Positions 11,641 through 22,200 of a stretch of DNA of 64,000 bases are shown in pieces. The notes beneath the pieces are model-generated. The model saw only the letters and a program-made list of their open reading frames with translations, had not been told where the DNA came from and did not search any database. The translations under genes and the position numbers were made by a program. Position 1 is the first letter of the stretch, and every line of letters starts with the position of its first letter. Source of the DNA: Durusdinium trenchii (lineage: Eukaryota; Sar; Dinophyceae; Suessiales; Symbiodiniaceae); contig CAXAMN010008624.1 of assembly GCA_963970005.1 (NCBI GenBank), forward strand, positions 196,336 through 260,335, written 5' to 3'.

Positions 11641-12599
11641 TTTTCTTTCGTTCTTCTATCGAAACTCGATAGGTTCAAGGAACTGCAAAATAGCCTTTCC
11701 GGCTCACGGACCATGGTTGCCAGGATCTCCTTGGCCTCTTCTTCATCAAAAGTCTCTTCTTCCTCAGTCTCCACACCTAAGGATGCAGCTGCCGTCAACA
11801 GGACTTCATACTCAGAGTCCTCACCCTCATCGACGTCAGCCTCCATGTTGAAGACCTCATCAGTCGTCTCTGTCAAGAGAACCGATTTCTTGTCGCTATT
11901 CTTGGACAGATCTTTGATGCCGACAGTCTCATGAACTCGAAGCCATTCTTTCACATCCGTGACGTTCAAACTGCCTTTGCAGTAGTTCATCAAGAGCTTC
12001 ACTTCTTGAGGGTCGAGCTGGAGGGCCATGATGAAGAGGAAGCCAAGGTACTCCGGTGGAAGCTTAACTCCGTGTTCCGAGACACGACGAACGGCCAGGT
12101 CCCGCCGAGCACAAAAATCCTTTTGTCCTTCTTGTTTACCACGCTTCATCTGGTAGGTGAGCTTACCCAAACAGTGCAACATATCTTCACGGGCATCATC
12201 ACCATAGTATTCCCGTGTGTTCATCAGATCTAACAGGAGTTGACCATTGTTGACATCATTCAACCAGCTATCTTCCGTAGCTAGGTACTTGAAGTTGTCA
12301 AAAGCTGTACCAGTGAGGTTCTTGAGAAGGAATGGTCCTCGTGTCTTTGGTTTGGCCTTGGTGGTCGCTAACCATAGCCGGGCTCGGATGCGATAGTCCT
12401 TGAAGCTGGAGACTCCATCAAAACTTGGCCGTGTCAACGGCCTGGGGCCGTGCTTGCTGCCATGGATCGCTATTTCTATCCTCGTCGGGCTCGGTGAGTC
12501 CTGAGGGTCAAGACAATCCAGGTGGGGCTGCATATTCACGTCCTGGGTCATGCAAGGGCGACGACAGCGCAGATCCTTGAGGCATAGCGGAGTGCACAT
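11553..12599 (-). CDS. Gag-like ORF of the copia-type element
   Basis: The 348-codon frame has the layout of copia-type Gag: FDGVSSFKDYRIRARLWLAT near residue 85, then LLKNLTGTAFDNFKYLA, helical segments with LLLDLMNTREYYGDD, a FCARRDLAVRRVSEHGVKL segment and an acidic tail rich in Glu. This core resembles the retrotransposon Gag of Ty1/copia elements abundant in Symbiodiniaceae. Its last ~30 codons read out of frame through the zinc knuckle, so the protein is broken at about 11660-11700. The start is set by the first ATG (12597-12599); an upstream ATG in another frame at about 12630 also exists. Confidence 0.65.
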   Translation of the reverse strand: MCTPLCLKDLRCRRPCMTQDVNMQPHLDCLDPQDSPSPTRIEIAIHGSKHGPRPLTRPSFDGVSSFKDYRIRARLWLATTKAKPKTRGPFLLKNLTGTAFDNFKYLATEDSWLNDVNNGQLLLDLMNTREYYGDDAREDMLHCLGKLTYQMKRGKQEGQKDFCARRDLAVRRVSEHGVKLPPEYLGFLFIMALQLDPQEVKLLMNYCKGSLNVTDVKEWLRVHETVGIKDLSKNSDKKSVLLTETTDEVFNMEADVDEGEDSEYEVLLTAAASLGVETEEEETFDEEEAKEILATMVREPERLFCSSLNLSSFDRRTKEKDPLRQLQADRALAQRVPGQELGQGSAIP

Positions 12600-12711
12600 C
12601 GGAACTGGAACCAGGTCGATGAGATTGGGGCATCTTCCAAACCCAAGGGAGCAGGATCTAGAGCAGGTAATATTCTACGAATAAATCCTCACGGCTCTAG
12701 GAAACCAGGTA

Positions 12712-12723
12712 GCTCCGCTACCA
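12712..12723 (-). promoter_or_regulatory. Retroelement primer-binding site, initiator tRNA-Met type
   Basis: On the minus strand TGGTAGCGGAGC sits just upstream of Gag. It shares 9 of 12 positions with TGGTATCAGAGC, the site used by plant copia elements, and would pair with a tRNA ending GCTCCGCTACCA; eukaryotic initiator tRNAs end in CTACCA. Three bases upstream of it the sequence ends ...CTTACA, a plausible LTR 3' end (CA), so the 5' LTR would start at about 12727 on the + strand and extend right. Its outer end was not found. Confidence 0.5.
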
Positions 12724-12851
12724 CTCTGTAAGAGTGATAGCGGGCTCAACGAATGATCGGTCCATGGCGGCTCATTTTCGACTGCCCTGAATGAATCTTG
12801 AGCCACGTTTGTGGCGGATGGTAGACAATCTGGTCCAACCGATGATCTCAT

Positions 12852-13190
12852 TCACACAATATAATTTGTGTTCCTCTTTGTCAACGTATTTACTGTTTGG
12901 TTCATTTGCATGTTCAAACTCTTCTGGATGAGTTTGTTTTCTGACATTATCTTGATCATGTTGGGTTTTTTCACACCACTTGATATCATACAGTATTCAC
13001 ATAATGGGCAGTAAAATCGTTTTCTCTGGTGACTTTCCTTTTGCCCTTTCATTTGCTTCCTTACTCTTCTCTCGTTGGTAGTATTCTGTACTAGTGTAAT
13101 ATTTTCTTGATTGTTTGGCTCTACAACTGTCGCAGGTGTTCAATCCTTCAGTAAATCTATCTAATGTTCTGTTATTCTGGCACAAGATAC
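12852..13190 (-). pseudogene. AT-rich, broken Cys-rich finger ORF (virus-like pattern)
   Basis: Two overlapping minus frames (13185-12997 and 13052-12852) each hold half of a lysine/tyrosine-rich protein. The first has CDSCRAKQSRKYY and a Lys/Glu-rich spacer; the second starts with Lys-rich sequence and has FYCPLCEYC. Paired C-x2-C motifs split by a charged helix are a common small-protein layout in large DNA viruses of algae and protists and in their integrated copies. The two halves are in different frames, so it is broken. The surrounding 12.84-13.48 kb is clearly more AT-rich than its neighbours. The origin is inference. Confidence 0.35.
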
Positions 13191-13555
13191 TGTTTAGTAG
13201 TATCCATTACCTAGTACCCACTACTTCTTGAAATACGTTCTATACAATAAACATCAATATGTTTAAAATCGTCATTTACAACCCCATTTACATCTATGAC
13301 AGTGAACAATGCAATTATCTAAGGTTGCTAATTTCATTATCCTTTGATTGAACTGTCAGATATGTTTGATGTCAGTTGTATGTGACAAATATGTCTCAAT
13401 AATTTGTGTAAATGAGTATTTTTTTACAAAAAGGTCATATGTGTGTTATATATGTTGGTTCGATCATTTTACTATTTCATGCTTCGGGTTTCAGATGGTT
13501 TCAGGAAACTTTCCAAAGTTTGCAACGTTTTTGGGATTCAAGATTCAAGATTCTG

Positions 13556-13634
13556 GGGGAAACTGTTTGAATCCAAGCCCTGACTGACATCCAGAACCCC
13601 AAGATTCAAGGGCTTGGATTCAAGAAGTTTCCTC
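13556..13634. repeat. Inverted repeat (hairpin-forming)
   Basis: GAATCCAAGCCC at 13569-13580 is exactly mirrored by GGGCTTGGATTC at 13610-13621. The arms extend outward to about 25 nt with two mismatches (GGAAAC...TTGAATCC against its complement). Flanking ATTCAAGATTC repeats and a second near-palindrome at about 13666-13684 suggest a small decayed inverted-repeat element. Confidence 0.6.
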
Positions 13635-14185
13635 AAAAATAGTGAGTTTTGTAAAAACAGCAACTTTGCAAAATTGCAAAGTTGTTTATTCAACATTTGC
13701 TTGCACACCTTTTCGCCATACCCGTATACATACATATATGTGGCACCCACGCAATCCATCTAAAACTTCAACCAAAAAATGGCCTGAGATTGTGGAGAAT
13801 TGCTGTAAACACCACTGAAAAGTTCAAAAACGTAGGGTTTGGGGGTACCATATATATATATATACACATAAAGTAAGCGGGTTACAGTGGAGAAGTTGGC
13901 TGCATGGCTGAGCGGGGCAGCATTCCTATTTCCCAAGTGTAACGACGGACAGCCACACTCACGTTCCGGTCGACCTCCATCCCCTTCACCAAGGAGAAGT
14001 TCCTCGAGCGGTACCAGGCCACCACTGCGGTTTCTACAAAATTGCGAAACACAACTACTAACTACTAGGAGCTTCTTATTACTAATACCAACAATGTTCC
14101 TAGTAGTAAGTTACTAGTAGCGATGCCCTTTGCTAGCTTATATATATATATAAATCAAGAAACGCACCCATAGCACTAAGACAAG

Positions 14186-14713
14186 ATGGGCTATAAACCT
14201 GCCCTTTTTCTACTTCCACCTACCCTTGTGGGAGTTTGTTTGTGCCAAAGGGCAGAGGCAGGTTCCTTTGAATGGTATACAATAATAGGTGAAGTTTTAA
14301 TGTTGCTTTTCAATTGGCGCAGCCGAGTCATATGGTTTTGCATACCTCCGATAATGCCGCTTCCAAACATTCGCAAGACCTTGCCTCACCTGACTGACAA
14401 GTTCGTACTGCAGCTCTTCATGATCCTCCCGTGTCTACTGTTTCTCCATCCAGAGAAGGTGTCTCAAGTATTTGATTGGTACTCGTACTACCCATGGACC
14501 TAGCGAATGCAATCCCAACAGGTTGACAATTTACTTATTTGTGTTTCTGCCAAGTCCATGGTCTATCCAATGTTCATAGGATTTGAGTGGGGCCCTGGGC
14601 GTGCTTTCCCTCTTATTTGCAAGATTGTTTGGATTCGCCCCCTCAGCCCTGTCCCATGTGAACATGCACTGGGGGTAGCAGCTGGACAGTCAATAAACTG
14701 TAATGCGGAATGA
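14186..14713 (+). pseudogene. Hydrophobic ORF interrupted by one stop, unknown
   Basis: Two consecutive open stretches in the same frame (14186-14503 and 14507-14713) are separated only by a TAG, giving 176 codons overall. The N-terminal part is hydrophobic with Trp/Pro-rich segments (VIWFCIPPIMPLPN, LQLFMILPCLLFL), the second ends GVAAGQSINCNAE. I do not recognise it. It may be a fragment of a dispersed element, or fortuitous. Confidence 0.25.
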
Positions 14714-15159
14714 TGCCGATCTAGCAGATTCGTCAACCATGGGCAACACTGTGGTCGTGTTCAGCATAACCACCTCAAGATATATTATCTACTATACAAT
14801 TCGTTTATAACAAGACCTCAGAACCCTGTGACCAATCAGACTGTTGCTGGACCTTCTCCATCGGTCCTGTTTGGAACCTAGCGAGGGGTGGACCAATAAC
14901 CCCAACAACGAGCCGGCTGGGGCCTTTGATCGGACGGATGTGGCTGTCGGTTTGTTATGGGTTTGGCATGTGGGGTATGGCTGGAAGGATGTGAGCTGAA
15001 TATTGTTTTGGGTTGCATGAGCTTGGTCAAGAGAGTGCCATTTGCGACAGATGAATTTGGTGAGGGTAGGGGGATTAGGAGGAGGCTGTCTTGCAGAGGT
15101 TCACCTGCCTTTGTTGGGCTCACAAGCGCAACTATACACTGAACTCACTCTTTTGATGT

Positions 15160-17400
15160 AAAACACAGGAGAAGCGAAGTACATGCTTTACAGCAAGGAT
15201 CATGCTCATATCTTTGGCAGCATAAGGCGGGGGTTGCCCTTTACTTCAATGATCGGGCCAAAGGTTTGTTTGCTATTCAGAACTAGAGACACTCTTTGAT
15301 GTAGAAGATGATGAAGCGCCCATGTTGGGTACAAGCCAGTGATGGCTTCATCGAGAAGGATGAACCTTTACATATTGGTGGCCTGCTTCCCCCAGTATGG
15401 ACTTGAGTACAGTGTCGGTCTGGTTTTCAACTGGCACAAGTACATGTCTTCATCCAGGGAGGAAGCTGTCACCCGCTCTCAGTCTCGGCAAGGAGGGATA
15501 ATGATGAATATATACAAATATATACAGGAACTTCTTCACGATGGCCATTGTCAGGTGACTCAGCGCCTTTTTTTGTTCCTTACAAGTGTCCTCTTCGTGC
15601 TGTTGACAGATTGCTTTCAAACAGCTACGTGCAACACAGGTAAACAGCATCTTCGACTTTGTTGAAAAAGAATCCCACACATACAAGAACTTCATTTACA
15701 GCTGCAAAAGCAATTCGACACCACAACAACATCACCACCACCTGAGTCCAACACTGTGAGCTGCAGTTGAACTCCGACAGAGGTTTGTATGCCGGATGCT
15801 AACTCTCAGCCAGTGATCGATGGTGCTGGAACCGCATTTGCTGCGTGGATGAAATTAAGAGGTCCATGTTGGGGGGGCAAATGAGTGTGGAACCAACTGC
15901 AGTGTGTTCGCATTCTCGTTGCTTTATAATTAATTCATGTGTCCCAGTGCGAATTTCTAAAGACTGAAGAGAATAGTGGCTCAGCATCCTGATAGCAGAA
16001 TGTCCAGCCTTGAGTTGTTGGACCAACCTGACAAAAATGTTCCGTTTTGATCAATCCCTTGCTGCGCTGAATCGCAGTTTCAGCTGAGGTCCCCTTCCAA
16101 GATGGCCACGTCTACGCAGTGCGGGATGCGCTTCTCGATTCACGTGAGTCACTAGTGACCAGTGCTCCAGTCCGGTGAGTCGAGTGTTTGCGTCAAGGGA
16201 GCTCTGGGGCTCTGTCCGACCAATTGGCCAATTTGCAGATGTGAAGTTGTTAAGCTATGTGAACCTCAATCAGCCATGCACCGGCAATTCCAAGGAATGG
16301 CGATGGCAAGATCTCGCCAGACGAGGTCCAGGCACAGTGGCGAGACCTGGGTGATGGGTGATGGGGTTGGAGTCCAACTCAGTTCAACTTGTACATTGAT
16401 TTGTCAATTAACTTTTTACATTGATTCCTTGCATCACATGCGCCTAAGATCTTGTCTCTCTTTGTGGTCGGTTGTGGTTTCTCATCATGTTGAGACCTGT
16501 AGAGGAAGAACGGGGAGTGTCAGAGTAGAAAGACGTCTACCATCTACCCGTTCCTACTTTTTTGTTTGCTGCATGTTCTTCTTCGTATGGAGGTATTCAC
16601 GAGGCTTCCGCCCTCCACTTCATCCCACAATCCTTCCAGGTCCTTTGTGTATCTCTTTGTATATATATATATAGTAACATTTCTTTAGTGCAACAAATTG
16701 ACGGGCTACCCCAACCACACTAACCCTAGTGACTAGTGGGTTTGCCGAGAACTGTTTTGCTCCTATGACACGGCGCCAGCCTGTTTGATCAGATGGACAC
16801 TGATACCGTAAATTCTTCAGGAGTCAGCTGTTGGGGAGTCTACACAAGTTTATGTCGAGTGGGTGTGCATCAGCTACTGTACTCTACACAAAAGCATGCG
16901 TTTCCTATGTCGAAACATCAGGAAACACAAGGCATGTCAAACTTGCATTGGATGCAAATACTCATTTCCAAGCCTTACAAGTTATAAGAAGGAAGCATGC
17001 GGCTTCTCATTCATGGCCAGCATTCTGATGAAAGCGCAGTTCACCCTGACCCCGGGTTTTCCAAGATGTCCAAAATGGCTGTAGCTTGGTCATCCATGTC
17101 AAGTGCGATCGGTGAAAGGACACTAAGGCTGCACACCTATGAGAACACGCTTGGCAATTTCGTTTCCAGTATCCCCAGTCCATCAAAACCCCATTTGTCT
17201 CAAGTCCCAGCTCTGCGCAGTCGCACCACGTGGGTGACGCCTTCCAAGCCTCTTTGGCAATGGCCCCGAAGATGTTGGTCGCTCTCGACTGCCAGGGCCG
17301 CCTCAAGGCGGTCGATGGAGAAAGGGTTGGTGGAGCACGTGGGTTGTCCGTCCGGAGGAAGTCGAAGACTCGAGGCTCAAGGCATGCATTATTTGAATTG
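15160..17400 (+). CDS. Candidate exons of an EF-hand protein gene
   Basis: Exon-like pieces behind AG acceptors: about 15170-15260 (KYMLYSKDHAHIFGSIRRGL), 15340-15380 (DGFIEKDE, positions 5-12 of an EF-hand loop), about 16090-16145 (VPFQDGHVYAVRDALLDS) and 16295-16350 (NGDGKISPDEV followed by QAQWRDL, a near-complete EF-hand loop and exiting helix). In both EF-hand pieces the acceptor falls inside the calcium-binding loop, just before the invariant Gly. A further piece at 17223-17280 reads SHHVGDAFQASLAMAPKMLV. How these join is not established; phases were not chained and no start or stop is assigned. Confidence 0.35.
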
Positions 17401-18365
17401 ACACGGACGCCTCAATCGGTGACATGAGGCTATATGGCGGATGTTTCTTCCAGCAGTCAGTCTTTACATTGGCATTCCTTGGATTGTTTGGGATCGCTGG
17501 ATCATACTGGATCCGTAAAAGGAGATATCCCAGGTTTGACTACCTTGATCCGCAGGCAAGAAGGCTTACTAATCAAAAAATGTGTTTATGTTTTTTGTCC
17601 ATATAGATAGGAAATAAGAAGAGGATGGAGCAAACCAAATCAACGAGGACACAGCCGTACATATGCTTTAAATTCTACACCAGAGACGTTGATGGCTTGG
17701 TTGCAGTTTCGCTCTATCTCCTTGAGCAGGTTCATGATCCACGCCCATATCTCCAGCTACATGCAAGAGTTTTGCCACTCCCTTGACACAAGAGCAAAAA
17801 GACTTTAACCATAAGAATTCGCCAAGGAGTTCTTGCTCTTGAGGCAAGACTCATTGTTCCAGTGTGTTCTTTGTCCAACACTGAGTTGACATTAATCCCC
17901 AGATCCTAATTGACGTGCAGGTCTTCAAGGACTGAGTCGGGGCTGCATCTTCAGCTTCGTCCTTAGCTCACCAGAAGCCGTGAGCTAGGTGCTCGGTGCC
18001 AGGTCTGTCTCTTCTAAAAATGGGATGGGCTTGGATCAAAAATTGATCAGCCGGATAGACTCGAGTGTTCTGGTCATGTTCAGGGGGTTGTGACCCACAC
18101 AGAAAGATGTACAGTATTTGGCATGGTCAGCTCATTCAATTTGCCATGTTTGATCCAAACAACGAAAAGCACCAATCCGGAGCAACCTACCATTGTTTTG
18201 AATCCGTTTTACCTACAGTAAAATGTTGATTTTTTGGGAGTTATGATTTGTTTCTGTTTTGTGAAAGGCTTATTTCTGTTTCTGTTTTGTTAGATTACTG
18301 TTAGAATTTGTTATATAGATGTATTCTTGCTAACACATTGATTATATTATGCGGAGCTTGATATC

Positions 18366-18692
18366 TTACTTTTGTGTGGATTTGGCACCGTATGGTTGAT
18401 AGTTTACTATATATCTTTTCCTCTCCAGGCGTGCGGTGGCCAGCTGTGAAGACATGTGTGGCACTGAGATTGAGCCGTAGGACACCACCGCACCTAGTGG
18501 CGTGGAGATGAAGGTCCAATCTGGAAAGTCTCTTCTGGATGGCTCGATGACTTGGGAGATGCTTGGGGAGCTGTCACAAAGTTGTCGCTGGTGGCCGTTT
18601 GGGTTCAGCTTATCACGAAGATCGAACCAAGTGTCATGGACCTTGCGACATGCAGCGGGCCCATTTATATCGGAAAGAGACAAGTCAGACAA
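18366..18692 (-). other. Unassigned open frame, coding-looking on both strands
   Basis: The minus frame reads smoothly (RKVHDTWFDLRDKLNP, PDWTFISTPLGAVVSYGSIS), and the + frame over 18500-18700 is also open. I could not decide the strand. It may be a fragment of a dispersed element lying between the EF-hand exons and the UNC-45-like gene. Confidence 0.25.
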
Positions 18693-19271
18693 GTTGTGTC
18701 ACTTGTCATGCACAGGCACATGCATACTTGCAACCCCTTGTAAGAATTCTGGAAGAACTCGAGGCACACATCCAAAAGATATGCAAAGACTGTCCAACCT
18801 TTAGGTTCACAAGCAACCGAGCTGGCTTTGAGACTCATGACAAGATGGCGAAGGGCTATGTGGCTCCGATGAAGGACTGCTCAAGTAGTCAGCTAGCATG
18901 TAAGGCGCTTGGCGAAGACAAGGTGTTTTTTTGATCGTGGCTTCTTCAACAAAACGAAGAGGAGTCGCTGTTTGTTCTTCTTTTGAGTTGTCTCTTTATC
19001 GATAAGCGAAGGGTCTAGCAAGAAGGATAGCGGATTGGCCCACAAGATACCACTGAGCCACAAGGAGATCCTGCCAAAGAAGGCTGAATGCCTGAGCACC
19101 CAGGTTTGTCCTGGTTCCAGATCTGCTGTGGCTGACAACACGAGATGCTTTTCTTCCAATCCCCCCAAACTCAACCCCAACCCGAAACGGATTTTAGAAG
19201 AAAACAGACACAACAAATGAGGAAGAGTAACGGCAATAGGTTTCACTCACGTGCTTTGCTGCTCTTAATCA

Positions 19272-22200
19272 ATGCCAGACGCTGACGACCCGAGTGGTCC
19301 TTCAGTCGATGTAGCGACCCAAGGTCCCGAACCTAGCACCTCGTTGAGTTTCCTGCAGCAGCTGGGAGATGAGAAGATCACTCCAGAACAGGCCTTGGTC
19401 GGAACGGCTGAACATTGTTGACAAGAGACAAATCGGTAAGACAAAAGAAGCCAATGTTTTGGGCTTGACCTAGGAAATCATAGGCTCAAAAATATATTTA
19501 TGCAGCTCACAACAGTCACTCCATCAAACAAAAAGATTTTGGCCGACCCGCAAAGCAGAAGGAGTTGGAGATTTGTGAACAACTACGGCGAGCAGCGCTC
19601 TCGAGTCAGGACGGTGGAGACTGTTCTTCCAACCAACCTAATAGCAATGGCCTCCAACCTAATAGCGATGGCCTCCAGCCTAATAGCAATGCTCTTGATT
19701 GTGATTCTTTTCACTTCGGGAACAAACTGAGTGGAGCCTCATGACCTCACCAGGCCGCGTTACTGGTGAAGCACCAAGCCGTGGCAAGACTGCTGGATGC
19801 TGCCGCCAAGATGGGCGAAGCACGTGACGGGTTGCGGAAGGCAGAAGCAGAACTGGGGTGGGGCAGAAGTTGTGTTTTGTTACGTTGTATGTCTGGAATG
19901 ACATGACATGTGTTCGAAAACAATCTAGCCTGGCTTTTTCTAATGTCTTTAGGACCTGTGTTCATAGATGGTTTCCGCACTCGTTCTGTTCCCTTCACGC
20001 GTGCAGCATGTCCACTTCGTGACATTCCTCGTTGGTCCAAGGCGGCTCTGCAATGCCTTTGTTGTTTGGCAGCTGGCCGAGAGCTGGACGACGAGGCAGT
20101 CCATGTGATCAAAGCATTTGTCAACTGAGCTTTTATTGGAAGCCTTTTCAAATTGATAAAACGACACGCTACTATTACTACTGTACATTTGGTTGCATGG
20201 TCATGGACCCCAGATAGCACACTGAAAGCCCTTTCTCTACAACGAATCACGTTTCGGTCTTCTCCCTTCACTTGCTCGCGGAGGATGGCAAGGAACACTC
20301 GATTCGTCCCAGCGCTGCTGATGCAAGGCGTGGATGGATTGGGAGATTTGTTGTCAGACGAACCAAATCTACAAATAAATACATCCAAAAGGTCCAAAAG
20401 CATATAAACTCATCGAACCATCCAAAGGCCCTACAAGACCACCAAGAAACCCTACGGAACAATACCCCAAACAAATTCTAAAGCACCACAAGACAGATTG
20501 TACGGCCAAGACCAAACAAAAAAATGAACACGTCCAAAAGAAAGACCCCAACAAATCCACCAAACCGTGGCAAGCTGCGCCTGACCGCCTGGCAAGGCAA
20601 CAGCTGCGAAGCGCCCTGGAGCCGACCTTCCTGAAGAAGTTGGGACAGCTTTGCAAAGACCACGCAGGAGCCAAGTGTAGAGCCAAGGGGCTGTTGTGTA
20701 GAGCAAATATAGAAAGCCAGACAAACTAGATTGAGCTTCCGAATATGGTTGAATGACTGTTCTGACAGACAAACCTCTTGCGTTTGATTTGCTTCGCCAC
20801 TCAAGGATCTTTGAGTCAGCTGGCGCACCTGCTTGGCTACTGCCACTTAGACTTGCTGTCGTGCGACTTGCTGTTGTGTTTGCAGCAAGGAGAACCGAAT
20901 TTCCTCGAATTGTTCTTTTGCATGTAATTTCTAGTTTGACTCCTGGTCTTCAACGCACTTCGCTCGAGGTCAGGAGATCGAAGACACTGAAGCCTTGGCC
21001 GTGCTCCACCGGGCCTTGGAGTCTCAAGAGGACCTTTTGGCGTTTTTGGGCGTTTGGACTTGTTGAACTACAAGGGTCGTGTTTCTGTTTGCACAGTGTG
21101 GCTGTATTTTGCTGAAGCCGAATGAGATGCTACGTTATGTTTGTGGTTCTTGATGTGCTGAAGTAGAGGAAGTGCAGCGAGCTGGATTGGTGGATGCCTT
21201 AGGCTCTTGCCATTTGAATCACTTGGAGAGTGTCCTTCGAGCACGTTTAATATCTTTTAATCATCATCCTCGTTCTTCTCCCAGCCTCAGACTTCTTTGG
21301 ACTTACATGATGATGATGGTACATTCCAAAGCCACTAGAAGTTTGTCACGAACGGCTATATTGTATACTGCCCTTGTATATCCTGTAAACAAAACTCTTG
21401 ATTTCACCAAGAAACGGAGCACGCTGTTAACTGCCCTGTTCTTTTGTCCAAGGCGGCTTTGACTGCCATCTGCGACAATCGACGGCGCCTCGGGGCTCAA
21501 GGTGCTTCGGGCACCCTGCGGGCACTTCGGGAAGACGGGAGTCAGAGAACTCATGAGAACTCCTTACTCTTTAGATCTCAGATCTCGTTTACAAGTTTGG
21601 AAGGGAAATGCTTCTTGTCTTCCTTGTGTCGTTGCTGTAATTGTTCCTGCTGCTTTTGGTGTTGCTGCTGTTGTGGTTGTGGTTATTGGTTGTTGCACCA
21701 GATGTCTTCTTCGTTTTGTAAAGAAAGAATGGCGTTTCTCAACAGCTAAAACTTGGGGTCTCGAGCCATAGTTTTTAGAGGTTCGCAAGAAGATTTGCCA
21801 AAAGAGGTTCCCAACAGGTTCCGAGACGCATTCAACCGACTCGCAAGTCCGTCCAGAAACATGTCCAAATGCATCCAAATGCAATTTTGAAGTTTGCAGA
21901 ATGGAGCAATGTGTGGAGCAGGTTCCAGCGAAGGTTTGGGAGGAGTTGAGCTTTTCATGAAAACTACGCCAAAAGGCTTAAACTGGAGACTCCAGACCTG
22001 AGCTTCTGAAAGGGTCGGTAGATTGCATGAGAGGTTTTAGGAACACGATGCATGTTGAAAAGGTATTCGGCACTGAGGGCTTATCTTCACTTCACGCGCT
22101 TTGCGGAGGTGCAGCGGTGGTGCCAAGCCAAAGCCTCCTGAAGTGTTTGGAGGCGGCGCTCCACAGCAGCCACCAGGAGTTGGTGCAAGCGCTCCTTGCG

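Larger units (their letters stand above)
9865..12723 (-). mobile_element. Truncated Ty1/copia-like LTR retroelement, Gag side only
   Basis: Minus-strand order: primer-binding site (12712-12723), Gag-like ORF (12599-11553), CCHC zinc knuckle in a different frame (about 11640-11600), low-complexity linker, then a GRF-type finger region (about 10280-9950). No protease, integrase, reverse transcriptase or second LTR was found in the window, so the element is truncated on its pol side. Composition and coding direction differ from the neighbouring + strand genes, as expected of an insertion. Confidence 0.7.

Noticed and set aside
19747..20403. 218-codon minus ORF
   Set aside because: The + strand carries a well-formed exon at 19754-19857 with local splice sites; the minus frame is low in pattern and probably antisense.
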